Under the pieces are notes generated by a model that had not been told where the DNA came from, did not search any database, and saw only the letters and a program-made list of their open reading frames with translations. A stretch of 64,000 nucleotides of DNA from Rhodohalobacter mucosus (lineage in GTDB: Bacteria; Bacteroidota; Rhodothermia; Balneolales; Balneolaceae), in NCBI RefSeq assembly GCF_003150675.1, contig NZ_QGGB01000010.1, positions 124,001-188,000 of the forward strand, read 5' to 3'. Made by a program: the position numbers and the translations under genes. Positions 1-8,805 of the stretch are shown in pieces. How positions within the stretch are numbered: the first letter of the stretch is position 1; every line of letters begins with the position of its first letter.

Positions 1-2
1 TC

Positions 3-65
3 GATCTGCTGTTTCAGTATGGACCGGAGAGCTTCAGGATTGTGGATCAACTGATTATAGAGTAG
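3..65 (+). CDS. C-terminal tail of an unidentified protein (partial)
   Basis: The first 63 bases keep one reading frame open to a TAG stop and encode a natural-looking acidic tail that begins DLLFQYGPES and ends in LIIE. The other two frames here have no comparable character. The gene begins outside the window, and too little remains to name the family. It runs in the same direction as the DUF2064 gene downstream but is separated from it by about 230 bases, so co-transcription is uncertain. Confidence 0.4.
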   Translation, partial: DLLFQYGPESFRIVDQLIIE

Positions 66-296
66 GGTGCAGTCTACTACGCTGAAGCTATGTAAGATCA
101 GGAAAGCTTTGTTGACCGGGGAGTGCAGCGAAAGCGTTACTTTTGCAACAGCTTACTTTCAACTATATCAGTATCTTTTCAGTTATAAACTTCGACAGGC
201 AACAGTTCCCGAGGGTTGGGAGCAACGGCAACAGTCAACCGGCAAAATTGACCCTTTCGTGATTTTTCTGCTCTTTTTATGACGTAACCTATCGAT
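66..296. repeat. Intergenic gap with a dispersed repeat
   Basis: This gap has no convincing gene; the short open frames lack coding character. Around 70-130 it carries the word GCAGTCTACTACGCT followed by an AAGCTT-like stretch and GACCGGGGAGTGCAG. The same words recur in the same order near 13170-13220, so this is one copy of a short dispersed repeat. Confidence 0.5.
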
Positions 297-1004
297 ATGC
301 AAGGATTTGCACATACCGCCATTCTACTGTTCAGCAGAACGCCTGAGTCTGAAGCCCGTATGAAACGCCTGGCCGGGCGAAGCGACTCCCGAAACAAGTC
401 CGTTCAGCAGGTGCTATGGCGCCAAACACTGGATCAGCTGCGAGCTGCTCCCCTCCCTCTGGTAGTGATCAGTGAAGAACGTCAGCGCGGAACCGGATTT
501 GCGGAGCGGTTCAGCAACGCAATCGCCGACGTTTTCGCTTTGGGGTATGAACAAGTCATTGCCGTGGGAGGCGATTGCCCCCATCTGCATGATATCCCCT
601 GGCATGACATTGCCGCAAAACTTTCAGGCCGGGAAGCTGTTCTGGGACCGACTCAGCGAAACGGCGCCTACCTGATTGGCCTGAGCAGGCATCAATTTTG
701 TGAGCAGACCTTCCGCAGCCTGCCGTGGCAGCAACACAGCCTGCTCGACTCACTGAAGAACTACTTTTTGAAGCGGTCTTCCGGCGTATACATTCTACGC
801 ACCAAAACCGACATCAATACATACGGCGACCTTGAAAGGTACCTCTTTCACTCCGCTACCGGAATCATCCGGATCGTCAGGAACCTTCTGAGCCAGATTC
901 TCAACACGGCCTCCGTGCCCTGCTTCCCAATAGAACGTACAGTGCCCCGGTACGCTGAACATATCCCCCCGCGTGCACCGCCCATCACCTCTCCTCTTCA
1001 CTGA
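297..1004 (+). CDS. DUF2064 / TIGR04282-like glycosyltransferase-fold protein
   Basis: The 235-residue protein resembles the DUF2064 family (rSAM/selenodomain-associated transferase 1), which has a GT-A nucleotide-diphospho-sugar transferase fold. The N-terminal strand AILLFSRTPE and a GGDCPHL motif at residues 91-97 match the family's GxDCPxL signature. The motif RNGAYLIGL near residue 122 corresponds to the later conserved GGYxLIGL segment. The last 50 residues are proline- and arginine-rich and not typical, so the useful domain probably ends near residue 185. The biochemical role of the family is unknown, and no radical-SAM partner is visible here. The start is the first ATG after an upstream stop. 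The family assignment is fairly safe, the function is not. Confidence 0.75.
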   Translation: MQGFAHTAILLFSRTPESEARMKRLAGRSDSRNKSVQQVLWRQTLDQLRAAPLPLVVISEERQRGTGFAERFSNAIADVFALGYEQVIAVGGDCPHLHDIPWHDIAAKLSGREAVLGPTQRNGAYLIGLSRHQFCEQTFRSLPWQQHSLLDSLKNYFLKRSSGVYILRTKTDINTYGDLERYLFHSATGIIRIVRNLLSQILNTASVPCFPIERTVPRYAEHIPPRAPPITSPLH

Positions 1005-1092
1005 ACGGACCCGTTCGCACCCATTCAACAACTACTCATTAGATTAATCGTCTGAAGCCGCGGCAAAGAGCGGCCAGGATATCATTACTCCC

Positions 1093-4077
1093 ATGAAATC
1101 ATTTTATCTGTTTCTGTTCCTTTTCATAGCAGCCACCCTGCAGCTGCATGCACAATCTCTTACCATTACCGTCATTGAAAATGAAACGAATCTGGCTCAG
1201 CAAAACACACAGGTCATTATTGAGAATCCGGATATCGGATTTTCGGTATCCCGAACAACATCAGAAAGCGGAAGAATTGTGCTTACGGGACTATCTACAT
1301 CCGGAGAGTACATTGTGAGAACTGAACCCTCTGAAGCTTATTTTGAGTCGATAAGTGAACCCATATCCCTTATATCGAATCGCAACACCAGCGTGCTGCT
1401 GATTGTGTTCAGCCGAAGAACCGGACGGCTCGATGAACTCACCGTTACCGCACGCTCCACAACAATCAATACGGTTGATGCACAGGTGGCCTCGGAGATA
1501 TCGGCAAACGAAATTGAATCGATACCCATTGAAGCCCGCGATATTTCCCGTGCCCTCTACAGGCTCCCGAATATATCACAGTCAACCGGTTTCTTTCCGG
1601 AGGCCCCGAATGTGGCCATCAACGGCGCCAACTCTCTCTTTACCAATTACCAAATCGATGGGTTTGATAACAATGAAAATTTTCTGGGCGGACAGCGTTT
1701 TCGGATCCCGGTCGGCATCACACAAAACATCACAGCGCTTACCAATAACTTCAGTGCGGAATATGGCAGAACAAGCAACGGCGTGATCAATATTACAACC
1801 CTTTCGGGAAGCAATGAGTTGAGCGGCGAAGTTTTTCTGATGACGCGTCCCGGCCCGCCGCTCGATGCCTCATCCCCGTTTGCGCAGCGCGACCTCAGCG
1901 GCAACCAGGTGAAAGATGGCTTTGCACGCTACCAGGTAGGATTCTCGGTTGGAGGGCCGATCGTGGAAGACCAAACATTCTTTTTTGTAAATGCTGAACA
2001 CTACACCGACCTGAAGGACAATCTGCTGAATGTGCCCCAGCTTGGCGTTAACGAAACCGTATCGGGAACCAATCACTTCACATTCCTTTCAGGACGTTTA
2101 GACCATAACTGGAGCAGCCGTTTCCGATCCAATCTCCGGATCAATAAAGGAATTATCAATATCGAGAGACAGGGTGGAGGTATTGATGGCGGTGTGACAT
2201 TCGCCAGCGCGGGAAACCGGCAGGACAGAAATTCGTTTGCAATAGCCAACCGGAATACCTATTCCGGGAACGGCTTTGTTTCCGAAACGGGATATCAGTA
2301 CGGGCGTTTCCGCTGGAATTACGCAAACCCGGACTCTGATGCGGGACCCAATGTTACGGTTCTGGCTCCCAACGGTGAAACAATCGCCCTGCTGGGGCAC
2401 CCGGGATTCGTGTTCGACGAGACTGAGAACACGCACCAGCTTCAGCAAAAATTCACTTTTTACAAGGGCCGGCACACACTGAAAGCAGGTGCCGACTTTA
2501 AAACATCGGGTTTTGCACTGCGCGGCGGGGGAAATCCGGACGGCAGCTGGCTGGTTCAGCTCAGCCCGGAGCAGCTGCAGAATCTTAGAAACAGCGGTGT
2601 AACGCAGAATCTGGCACCGCAGGATCTTCCGCCGGATGTTGACGTACTCAATTTTGGAGTTGAACTGCGGCCCGATGCCTTTAAAAAGAGACAGAACCTT
2701 ATCGGTATCTATCTGGAGGATCAGTTTTCCGTAAACAGCAATCTGAATCTGAATCTCGGGCTGCGATACGACTATGACAACCTCTCAAAAGCCGGTGACT
2801 CAAGCGGCGACTTCAACAATTTCGCGCCACGGTTTAGTGCCAACTACCGACTGAACGACCGCAGCAGCATCAGGGCGGGCTACGGCATCTACTATGACAA
2901 AATTCTGTATGCCGTTTACAGCGATGCGCTGCAGTTCAGTTCGAATTCGGATGATTTCAGATCCCAGATCTCACTTTTGGTAAACCAGGGTATTCTGCCG
3001 TCGGATACCGACATCGACAAGGTAACGAATGAAGGGAACCTGGTTGCAGGCGTACCCTCTGCGAGCTACCTCCGGGGCCCCGACCGCGGGCAGCTCCAAA
3101 GTGAGCGGGAGTCCGTTTTCAGCAACGAACTCAGAATTTTAAACCCGAACGGGCTTGATAATCCCTATTCACATCAGTTCATGGTCGGTTTTCAGCGGCA
3201 GCTAACAAGCAATTCGCTGTTGTATGTTGATCTGATGCACAACAGAACCTACAACCTTTACCGACTGCGTGATCTCAATGCTCCTGCAGCCTTCCCCATT
3301 GATCCGCAGAACGTTGAGGTGCGCACACAGGAAGAGGCCGATGCAACCAGGGCAACACCCATTTTCCAGGATAACGAAGGCTTTTACACCCCGGGCCCGG
3401 GTGGCGAGAGGCTGCACGGTGTGGCCCGCAGTATTGTGATGACGGAGACCAAGGGCAGATCGAACTACTATGCCCTGAACCTGACGTACGATCGCACACG
3501 GGGCGAGAGCGACGTAGCTCTGCGCGTGATCTATACGCTCTCCTATCTTGAAAACAATACCGAAGACATCAACTTCCGCGCGATGGATGCAAATAACTTT
3601 GATGCGGAATGGGGGCCGGCACTTAACGACAGGCGGCACATGATCCATGCGCTGGTAAGCTACTCCCCGGTAAACAGCCTCTCAATAACGGTTGCCCCGC
3701 TCATTCAGAGCGGTCTGCCGATTAACAGAGTAGCGGACGCCTCGCAATATGGAACCAATGACCTGAACGGCGACGGCCGCTCGTTCTCCCAACAGTTTGT
3801 GGGCAACAACGACCGAAGTCCGGGGCTGAGCCGAAACAGTGACCGGCTGCCATGGTCCACCGTTTTTGACCTGAACCTGAGATACACGCTTGATATTGAT
3901 GACAACAGGTTTGAATTGGGTGCGGATATCTATAACCTGTTTAATGCTGAAAACCTGAGCGGGTTCAACGCCAACCTGACGCAGAGCAACCAGATCCAGG
4001 TGGGTCCGGAGGGACGTGAGGTCCGCAACGTAAGCCCGCCCCGCCAGTTCCAGTTTTCAGTTCGATATTTGTTTTAG
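1093..4077 (+). CDS. TonB-dependent receptor, Oar-like, with carboxypeptidase-regulatory-like domain
   Basis: This 994-residue outer-membrane protein starts with a signal peptide of about 20 residues ending HAQ. A carboxypeptidase-regulatory-like beta domain spans roughly residues 22-110, and a plug domain spans about 125-235 with the segment NFSAEYGRTSNGVINITT. A long beta-barrel follows and ends in the phenylalanine-terminated strand FSVRYLF expected of Bam-dependent outer-membrane proteins. The motif RYQVGFSVGGPI is typical of Oar-like receptors. Such receptors import or bind large or scarce substrates using TonB energy. The genes just downstream encode a binding protein-dependent ABC importer, which suggests, but does not prove, that they serve the same ligand. 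The ligand cannot be read from the sequence. Confidence 0.88.
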   Translation: MKSFYLFLFLFIAATLQLHAQSLTITVIENETNLAQQNTQVIIENPDIGFSVSRTTSESGRIVLTGLSTSGEYIVRTEPSEAYFESISEPISLISNRNTSVLLIVFSRRTGRLDELTVTARSTTINTVDAQVASEISANEIESIPIEARDISRALYRLPNISQSTGFFPEAPNVAINGANSLFTNYQIDGFDNNENFLGGQRFRIPVGITQNITALTNNFSAEYGRTSNGVINITTLSGSNELSGEVFLMTRPGPPLDASSPFAQRDLSGNQVKDGFARYQVGFSVGGPIVEDQTFFFVNAEHYTDLKDNLLNVPQLGVNETVSGTNHFTFLSGRLDHNWSSRFRSNLRINKGIINIERQGGGIDGGVTFASAGNRQDRNSFAIANRNTYSGNGFVSETGYQYGRFRWNYANPDSDAGPNVTVLAPNGETIALLGHPGFVFDETENTHQLQQKFTFYKGRHTLKAGADFKTSGFALRGGGNPDGSWLVQLSPEQLQNLRNSGVTQNLAPQDLPPDVDVLNFGVELRPDAFKKRQNLIGIYLEDQFSVNSNLNLNLGLRYDYDNLSKAGDSSGDFNNFAPRFSANYRLNDRSSIRAGYGIYYDKILYAVYSDALQFSSNSDDFRSQISLLVNQGILPSDTDIDKVTNEGNLVAGVPSASYLRGPDRGQLQSERESVFSNELRILNPNGLDNPYSHQFMVGFQRQLTSNSLLYVDLMHNRTYNLYRLRDLNAPAAFPIDPQNVEVRTQEEADATRATPIFQDNEGFYTPGPGGERLHGVARSIVMTETKGRSNYYALNLTYDRTRGESDVALRVIYTLSYLENNTEDINFRAMDANNFDAEWGPALNDRRHMIHALVSYSPVNSLSITVAPLIQSGLPINRVADASQYGTNDLNGDGRSFSQQFVGNNDRSPGLSRNSDRLPWSTVFDLNLRYTLDIDDNRFELGADIYNLFNAENLSGFNANLTQSNQIQVGPEGREVRNVSPPRQFQFSVRYLF

Positions 4078-4080
4078 TTA

Positions 4081-4190
4081 CACCGCCGATGCGCGGAGGT
4101 GCAAAGAACTTTTATTTGAAGAACTTGATCATGGTTCGGATCTCTTGGTGGCTTTGTGTCTTCGCAGTAATAAATAGAATTTTACCATAG
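4081..4190. repeat. Degenerate inverted word-repeat between receptor and importer genes
   Basis: The gap contains CGCGGAGGTGCAAAG on its left side and CTTGGTGGCTTTGTGTCTTCGC on its right side. The reverse complement of the right part reads GCGAAGACACAAAGCCACC, a loosely inverted relative of the left part. It resembles a degenerate member of the better-preserved element at 49093-49263. No gene is visible here. Confidence 0.4.
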
Positions 4191-4219
4191 TAAATTTCAG
4201 AACGTTTCACTTAATCTGA

Positions 4220-5512
4220 ATGAATAATCCTGCTCCATCCATCCGCGAAAATCAGCGCATCCCTCTGCGCAAATCTGCGAGAAAGAGTTCAAAGGCTACT
4301 ACACTCATCAGATTTAGCTTATTCGTGCTGCTCCTATTTTCGGTTTCATGCAGCAATCCAGTGGAGGATGAACCAGATTTCGCTCAGCTTGAATGGGACG
4401 AGATCAGGGAGCTTTCGGAGGGCGAAGATCTGACACTGATGATGTGGATGGGGGATCCCTATATCAACGGCTACATGAACGATTACGTGGTGCCGGAGGT
4501 GAAAAACCGCTACAATATTGACCTGAATATTGTGAGCGGCCAGGGTGCCCAGATCGTCTCCACCCTGATGGCTGAGATCGAAGGCGGAACCCGCACCAGT
4601 CAGATTGACCTTGTCTGGATAAACGGGGAGACCTTCTTTCAGCTGCGGCAGATTGATGCGCTCTATGGCCCATTTACCGGTATGCTTCCCAATTCAACGT
4701 TCGTCAATTACGATAACCCGTTTATCGGAACCGACTTCCAGCAGCCCGTTGACGGGTATGAAGCGCCCTGGGGCAATGTTCAGTTCACATTGATTTACAA
4801 TCCCGGTCAGGTAAACTCTCCTCCCCAGACATTTCAGGATTTCGAAACCTGGATCGTTACTAATCCGGGACGCTTTACCATACCCACCGAATTTGCCGGA
4901 ATGACCCTTCTCAAATCATGGATGATGACACTCAATGGATCTCCCGAACCGTTTTACGGTGATTTTGATGAGGAGCTCTATAAATCGGCCAGCAGGGAGT
5001 TATGGGATCGTCTGAACAGGCTGAAACCCTACTTTTGGCGTAATGGAGAGACCTTTCCGGCAAGTGTGGCCCAGATGCATCAACTCTTTGCAAACGGGGA
5101 AATATCATTCACCATGAGCAACAACGACGGTGAAGTCGATAACAAAATTGCCCGGGGTTTGTTTCCTGAAACCAGCCGCGCATACGTTCCGGAACACGGC
5201 ACGATCCGGAATTCACACTACCTGGGCATTCCCCGGAAATCCGCACATAAAGCAGCGGCCCTTGTGGTCATTAACTTTTTGCAATCGCCCGAAGCTCAAC
5301 TTGAAAAAATGAAACCGGATGTTTGGGGCGACGGAACCGTGCTCTCCATACCCGATCTGCCGGAAGGGTGGCAACAGAGGTTCAGCCGGATTCCCGGAAG
5401 AGTACAAGCCCCCGACCGCTCTGAGATTCGTGAAAGAGCTCTGCAGGAACCGGGGCCCGAGTATATGATCCGTATCTTTGAGGACTTCAGAACCTATGTG
5501 GTAAACCGCTGA
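4220..5512 (+). CDS. ABC transporter substrate-binding lipoprotein, YnjB-like
   Basis: The 430-residue protein is a periplasmic extracellular solute-binding lipoprotein related to E. coli YnjB. A hydrophobic segment ends in the lipobox FSVSC with the lipidated cysteine at residue 44. The segments DLVWINGETF near residues 130-139 and ALYGPF are characteristic of the YnjB group. It sits 2 bases upstream of two permease genes and an ATPase, forming an importer operon. The substrate of YnjB-type systems is not established. The N-terminal 25 residues before the signal peptide are unusual: they are encoded by word-like DNA (ATCCGCGAAAATCAGCGC and CTGCGCAAATCTGCGAGAAA) resembling intergenic repeats. 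No other good start codon precedes the signal peptide, so the repeat seems to supply the start. Confidence 0.82.
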   Translation: MNNPAPSIRENQRIPLRKSARKSSKATTLIRFSLFVLLLFSVSCSNPVEDEPDFAQLEWDEIRELSEGEDLTLMMWMGDPYINGYMNDYVVPEVKNRYNIDLNIVSGQGAQIVSTLMAEIEGGTRTSQIDLVWINGETFFQLRQIDALYGPFTGMLPNSTFVNYDNPFIGTDFQQPVDGYEAPWGNVQFTLIYNPGQVNSPPQTFQDFETWIVTNPGRFTIPTEFAGMTLLKSWMMTLNGSPEPFYGDFDEELYKSASRELWDRLNRLKPYFWRNGETFPASVAQMHQLFANGEISFTMSNNDGEVDNKIARGLFPETSRAYVPEHGTIRNSHYLGIPRKSAHKAAALVVINFLQSPEAQLEKMKPDVWGDGTVLSIPDLPEGWQQRFSRIPGRVQAPDRSEIRERALQEPGPEYMIRIFEDFRTYVVNR

Positions 5513-5514
5513 GT

Positions 5515-6357
5515 ATGTCTAAACGTAAACTAATGGTCGCTCTCTTTGCCATTGCCTGGCTTGCTCCCCTGGGTATGGCAATCGGCTACTCTTTTTTATA
5601 CAGCCTTGGATTGGCGGGAGTGCTTCAGGATGGGTTCACTTTCTCATATTGGGCCGGTCTTTTTCAGGGTGAGTTTCTGCAGTCTATTCTCTACTCTGCA
5701 TGGGTTGCCGGGGCATCCACTATTTTGGTACTGCTTACCTCCCTGGGAATGCTTTTTTTATTTCGCAGGCAGTTCAGCAACCGAACTATATACAACAGCC
5801 TGTTCCTGCCGCTTGCCATCCCGCCCATCGTGCTGGCGTTTTCTATCTATCAGCTTTTGTCCGGTTCGGGGCTTCTCTCCCGCGCTGCATACCATATGAA
5901 CCTGATCACCGAAGCAAGCCGGTTTCCGGCACTTGTTCAGGATCCGTGGGCAATCGGCATTATCCTGGCACACCTGTTTCTCGTTTTCCCATTCTTTCTT
6001 CTCATTTCCCTGAAACTGTACGAACATCAGAAGCTTGAGGAATTGGGCAGGGTCGCTTCAACACTTGGGGCATCAACCGGAACCATTCTTTTTCAGGTGC
6101 AGCTGCCAATCCTCCTCAGGGGTCTTTCCCCGCTGATCGCACTCTATTTTATTTTTTTTATGGGCGCCTACGAAATACCACTGATCCTGGGAGAGTCCTC
6201 ACCACAGATGATTTCGATCCTGATCCTTGAAAAATTGCAGCGTTTTAACCTGGCAGATATCCCGGTGGCCCACTCAATGGCGGTCTGGTACGCTATTCTT
6301 TGTATAGCCACTATAGCCTGGCTTTTTTCAGGGTCCCAAAAGAAGGTGTTCGTATGA
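5515..6357 (+). CDS. ABC transporter permease, first half of a YnjC-like pair
   Basis: The 280-residue protein is an integral inner-membrane permease with about six hydrophobic segments. A cytoplasmic EAA-type loop near residue 175 (EELGRVASTLGAS) is the segment that docks with the ATPase. Its start lies 2 bases after the stop of the binding protein, and its stop overlaps the next permease start in an ATGA, so translation is coupled. In E. coli YnjC the two permease halves are fused in one chain; here they are separate genes. It works with the binding protein, the second permease and the ATPase as one importer of unknown substrate. Confidence 0.85.
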   Translation: MSKRKLMVALFAIAWLAPLGMAIGYSFLYSLGLAGVLQDGFTFSYWAGLFQGEFLQSILYSAWVAGASTILVLLTSLGMLFLFRRQFSNRTIYNSLFLPLAIPPIVLAFSIYQLLSGSGLLSRAAYHMNLITEASRFPALVQDPWAIGIILAHLFLVFPFFLLISLKLYEHQKLEELGRVASTLGASTGTILFQVQLPILLRGLSPLIALYFIFFMGAYEIPLILGESSPQMISILILEKLQRFNLADIPVAHSMAVWYAILCIATIAWLFSGSQKKVFV

Positions 6358-7130
6358 AAAAGCTCACCGTTCTCCTGTTTTTGCTGCTCAGTTTCCTGGT
6401 ACCCGTCGCAACGCTGCTCTACCTCTCCTTTTCAGTGCAGTGGTACTACCCCTCCATCATCGATCATCCGTTTACCACCGAACACTGGACGTGGTACCTC
6501 AGCGGCGGCTCTGAGCTTCTGAGGAGTACGGTTCTTTCGGTCCTTCTATCCATCACAGTGAGTGCACTTTCCGTAATCTGCGGATTTTTCGCCAGCCGGG
6601 CCATCGCCTACTATACCAGGAGCCGCTGGTGGGTGGTTTCAGCTTATTTTCCCTATGTTATTGCTCCGGTTGTTCTGGCTGTGATGCTTAACTACTATTT
6701 TTTGCAGCTACAGTTGTCGGGTACCGTTGGCGGCGTTATCATTGCACAATTTTTAATAACATTTCCCTATGCCATTATCTTTTTTTATGGCTTCTGGAAC
6801 ACGGAGATGCGTAATCTGGAGGGTCTGGTTTCAACCATGGGCGGTAGTTTTTTTACCATCGTGAAGCATGCACTGTTTCCTTCGGCGAGGGGACTGCTCA
6901 CCATCTGCTTTTTTCAGTGCTATCTGATATCCTGGTTTGAATACGGGCTGACTCAGTTTATCGGCGTAGGCAAAGTGCAAACACTCACTGTTATGGTTTA
7001 CAGATATGTTAGCGAGGCTAATCCCTATCTGGCTGCTCTTGCAGGTGTTTTGCTGGTCATTCCGCCTGTTCTGCTTCTGATCACAAACCGGAAATATCTC
7101 CTTCAAAACGTATGGGCACCGCAGTCATGA
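6354..7130 (+). CDS. ABC transporter permease, second half of a YnjC-like pair
   Basis: The 258-residue membrane protein has six predicted transmembrane segments and an EAA-like loop (NLEGLVSTMGGSF) near residue 160. The ATG at 6354 was chosen because it overlaps the preceding stop as ATGA and begins with a lysine-flanked signal-anchor (MKKLTVLLFLLL); an in-frame start further upstream would overlap the previous gene heavily. Its own stop overlaps the ATPase start in another ATGA. The protein should form the heterodimeric membrane channel with the first permease. Confidence 0.85.
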   Translation: MKKLTVLLFLLLSFLVPVATLLYLSFSVQWYYPSIIDHPFTTEHWTWYLSGGSELLRSTVLSVLLSITVSALSVICGFFASRAIAYYTRSRWWVVSAYFPYVIAPVVLAVMLNYYFLQLQLSGTVGGVIIAQFLITFPYAIIFFYGFWNTEMRNLEGLVSTMGGSFFTIVKHALFPSARGLLTICFFQCYLISWFEYGLTQFIGVGKVQTLTVMVYRYVSEANPYLAALAGVLLVIPPVLLLITNRKYLLQNVWAPQS

Positions 7131-7849
7131 TGATTGAAGCACGCGGCATATCGAAATCATACGGCAATGAAAAGGTTCTGCAGGATGTAAGCTTTTCACT
7201 TTCGGAGAACGAAACGCTCTCCGTACTGGGCAGGTCAGGCAGCGGCAAGACCACCCTACTTAAAATCTTTGCAGGACTCACACAGGAATATACGGGAACC
7301 ATTCAGCTTAACGGTCAGGCGATCGACAACCTGAAGCCCAGCGAGCGCGGAATGGTCTATCTCTACCAGGAGCCGCTTCTGTTCCCGCATCTTACCGTGA
7401 GTGAGAACATTGGGTTTGGCCTCAGAATCCAGGGATATGATGACAAAACTATTCGTATTAAGACAGGTGAAATGATTGAGCGGCTGCACATACAGGGGCA
7501 GGAGGAAAAGTATCCGCATCAGCTATCCGGCGGGCAGAAACAGCGTGTAGCTTTTGGCCGGGCATTTATCATACACCCGCGCGTACTGCTTCTGGATGAA
7601 CCCTTCGGCAGTCTGGATCCGGAAACGCGAAGCGAAATGCAGCAGCTCTTTGTGGAGATTTCAAAAAGTGAAAAAATCACCACTATGTTTGTGACACACG
7701 ATCTTAAAGAAGCGCTGATTACCGGTACACGGTTCGGTATGATGATAAACGGATCATTGAATGTATACGATAATCACGATGATTTTATCAATGATGCCCA
7801 AACGGGCGTTCAGGATGAATTGACATTCTGGAAAAATCTGATGCGATAG
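7127..7849 (+). CDS. ABC transporter ATP-binding protein, YnjD-like
   Basis: The 240-residue cytoplasmic ATPase powers the importer encoded just upstream. It has a Walker A motif GRSGSGKT at residues 35-42, the signature LSGGQKQR at 133-140, a Walker B LLLDEP at 154-159 and the switch histidine in FVTHD. Starting at 7127 gives an ATGA overlap with the permease stop, matching the other junctions in this operon; an ATG five codons earlier is possible. The set of binding lipoprotein, two permeases and ATPase is complete. No regulatory C-terminal domain is present. Confidence 0.88.
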   Translation: MMIEARGISKSYGNEKVLQDVSFSLSENETLSVLGRSGSGKTTLLKIFAGLTQEYTGTIQLNGQAIDNLKPSERGMVYLYQEPLLFPHLTVSENIGFGLRIQGYDDKTIRIKTGEMIERLHIQGQEEKYPHQLSGGQKQRVAFGRAFIIHPRVLLLDEPFGSLDPETRSEMQQLFVEISKSEKITTMFVTHDLKEALITGTRFGMMINGSLNVYDNHDDFINDAQTGVQDELTFWKNLMR

Positions 7850-7985
7850 AGCCGTTTTTAGATTAAAATCATTGTGAAGGAATTAATCATAATTCTCACA
7901 CAAGCACCTTTTCATAGATATCCGAGTTTTCAACGTGGAAATAACGTTTTGATTCCAGGAATGCATAAAACTTTTTTTTAACCAC

Positions 7986-8804
7986 ATGACAGATTCCAAA
8001 AAGAGAAAAGCCGGACCTAAAAGCCTTGGTATCATTCTGGGCAGCGCATTCGAAAATGAATTTGCATCAAAACTTATGCTTGAGCCTGAAGTGGCAGATA
8101 CTCCATGGGGCCGAATAACCCTGTTCAGTAGCGGGCTCAGCAACGACAGGCCCGTCTATATTTTGTTCCGTCATGGCCTGCCTCACTCCCTTCTACCCAA
8201 CCAGATCAACTATCGTGCCCAGGCCGCCGCACTTCAGCAGGTAAACTGTGGCGCTCTTCTTATCAACAGTTCTGTCGGCGTGCTCGACCCCGACCTGCCC
8301 ATCTACAAGCCGATGCTTGTAACGGATTTGCTGATGCCCGAAAACAGGCTGCCGGACGGCTCCACGTGTACCATGTATCCCGAACCAAAGGCTCATCAAG
8401 GCCATCTTTTGATCCGGGAGGGTCTCTTTTCACAAAGCCTCAATGAACAGATCTCTGCACGACATCCCGGATCTATTTTTAAACCCGAAAACGGTCTGGT
8501 CTTCGTCTATGCAGGCGGTCCGCGCAGCAAAACAGCTGCCGAAAACAGGATGTGGGCACAGCTTGGGGGTCAGGTCAACTCCATGACCCTGGCACCCGAA
8601 GTGGTATTGGCCAATGAACTCGAAATTCCGGTCTCAGCCCTGGTGGTCGGGCATAAATATTCAGTTCCCGGCAGAATTAACCCGGAGGTCCGGAAGATTG
8701 CGGAAACCCTTGTTGACGCTCGCGAAGCCACGGAGTCCATCCTCCTTGACTTTATAGAACACGGGGAGCCAGTAGTATTTGCCAACCAAATTTACCGCTA
8801 TTGA
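7986..8804 (+). CDS. Nucleoside phosphorylase of the MTAP/PNP family
   Basis: The 272-residue protein has the trimeric phosphorylase fold: GIILGSAFE near residue 15, the phosphate-site segment FRHGLPHSLLPNQINYRA around 62-79, and MTLAPEVVLANE in the C-terminal half. These match the S-methyl-5'-thioadenosine phosphorylase (MTAP) and purine nucleoside phosphorylase family, which cleaves nucleosides with phosphate to free base and pentose-1-phosphate. The base-recognition segment is odd. Where human MTAP has TDYD and human PNP has TNK, this protein reads GHKYS, with lysine at the deciding position. The base preference is therefore not assignable, and MTAP is a best guess from overall similarity. 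It lies 136 bases after the importer ATPase and one base before the kinase gene. Confidence 0.72.
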   Translation: MTDSKKRKAGPKSLGIILGSAFENEFASKLMLEPEVADTPWGRITLFSSGLSNDRPVYILFRHGLPHSLLPNQINYRAQAAALQQVNCGALLINSSVGVLDPDLPIYKPMLVTDLLMPENRLPDGSTCTMYPEPKAHQGHLLIREGLFSQSLNEQISARHPGSIFKPENGLVFVYAGGPRSKTAAENRMWAQLGGQVNSMTLAPEVVLANELEIPVSALVVGHKYSVPGRINPEVRKIAETLVDAREATESILLDFIEHGEPVVFANQIYRY

Positions 8805-8805
8805 G

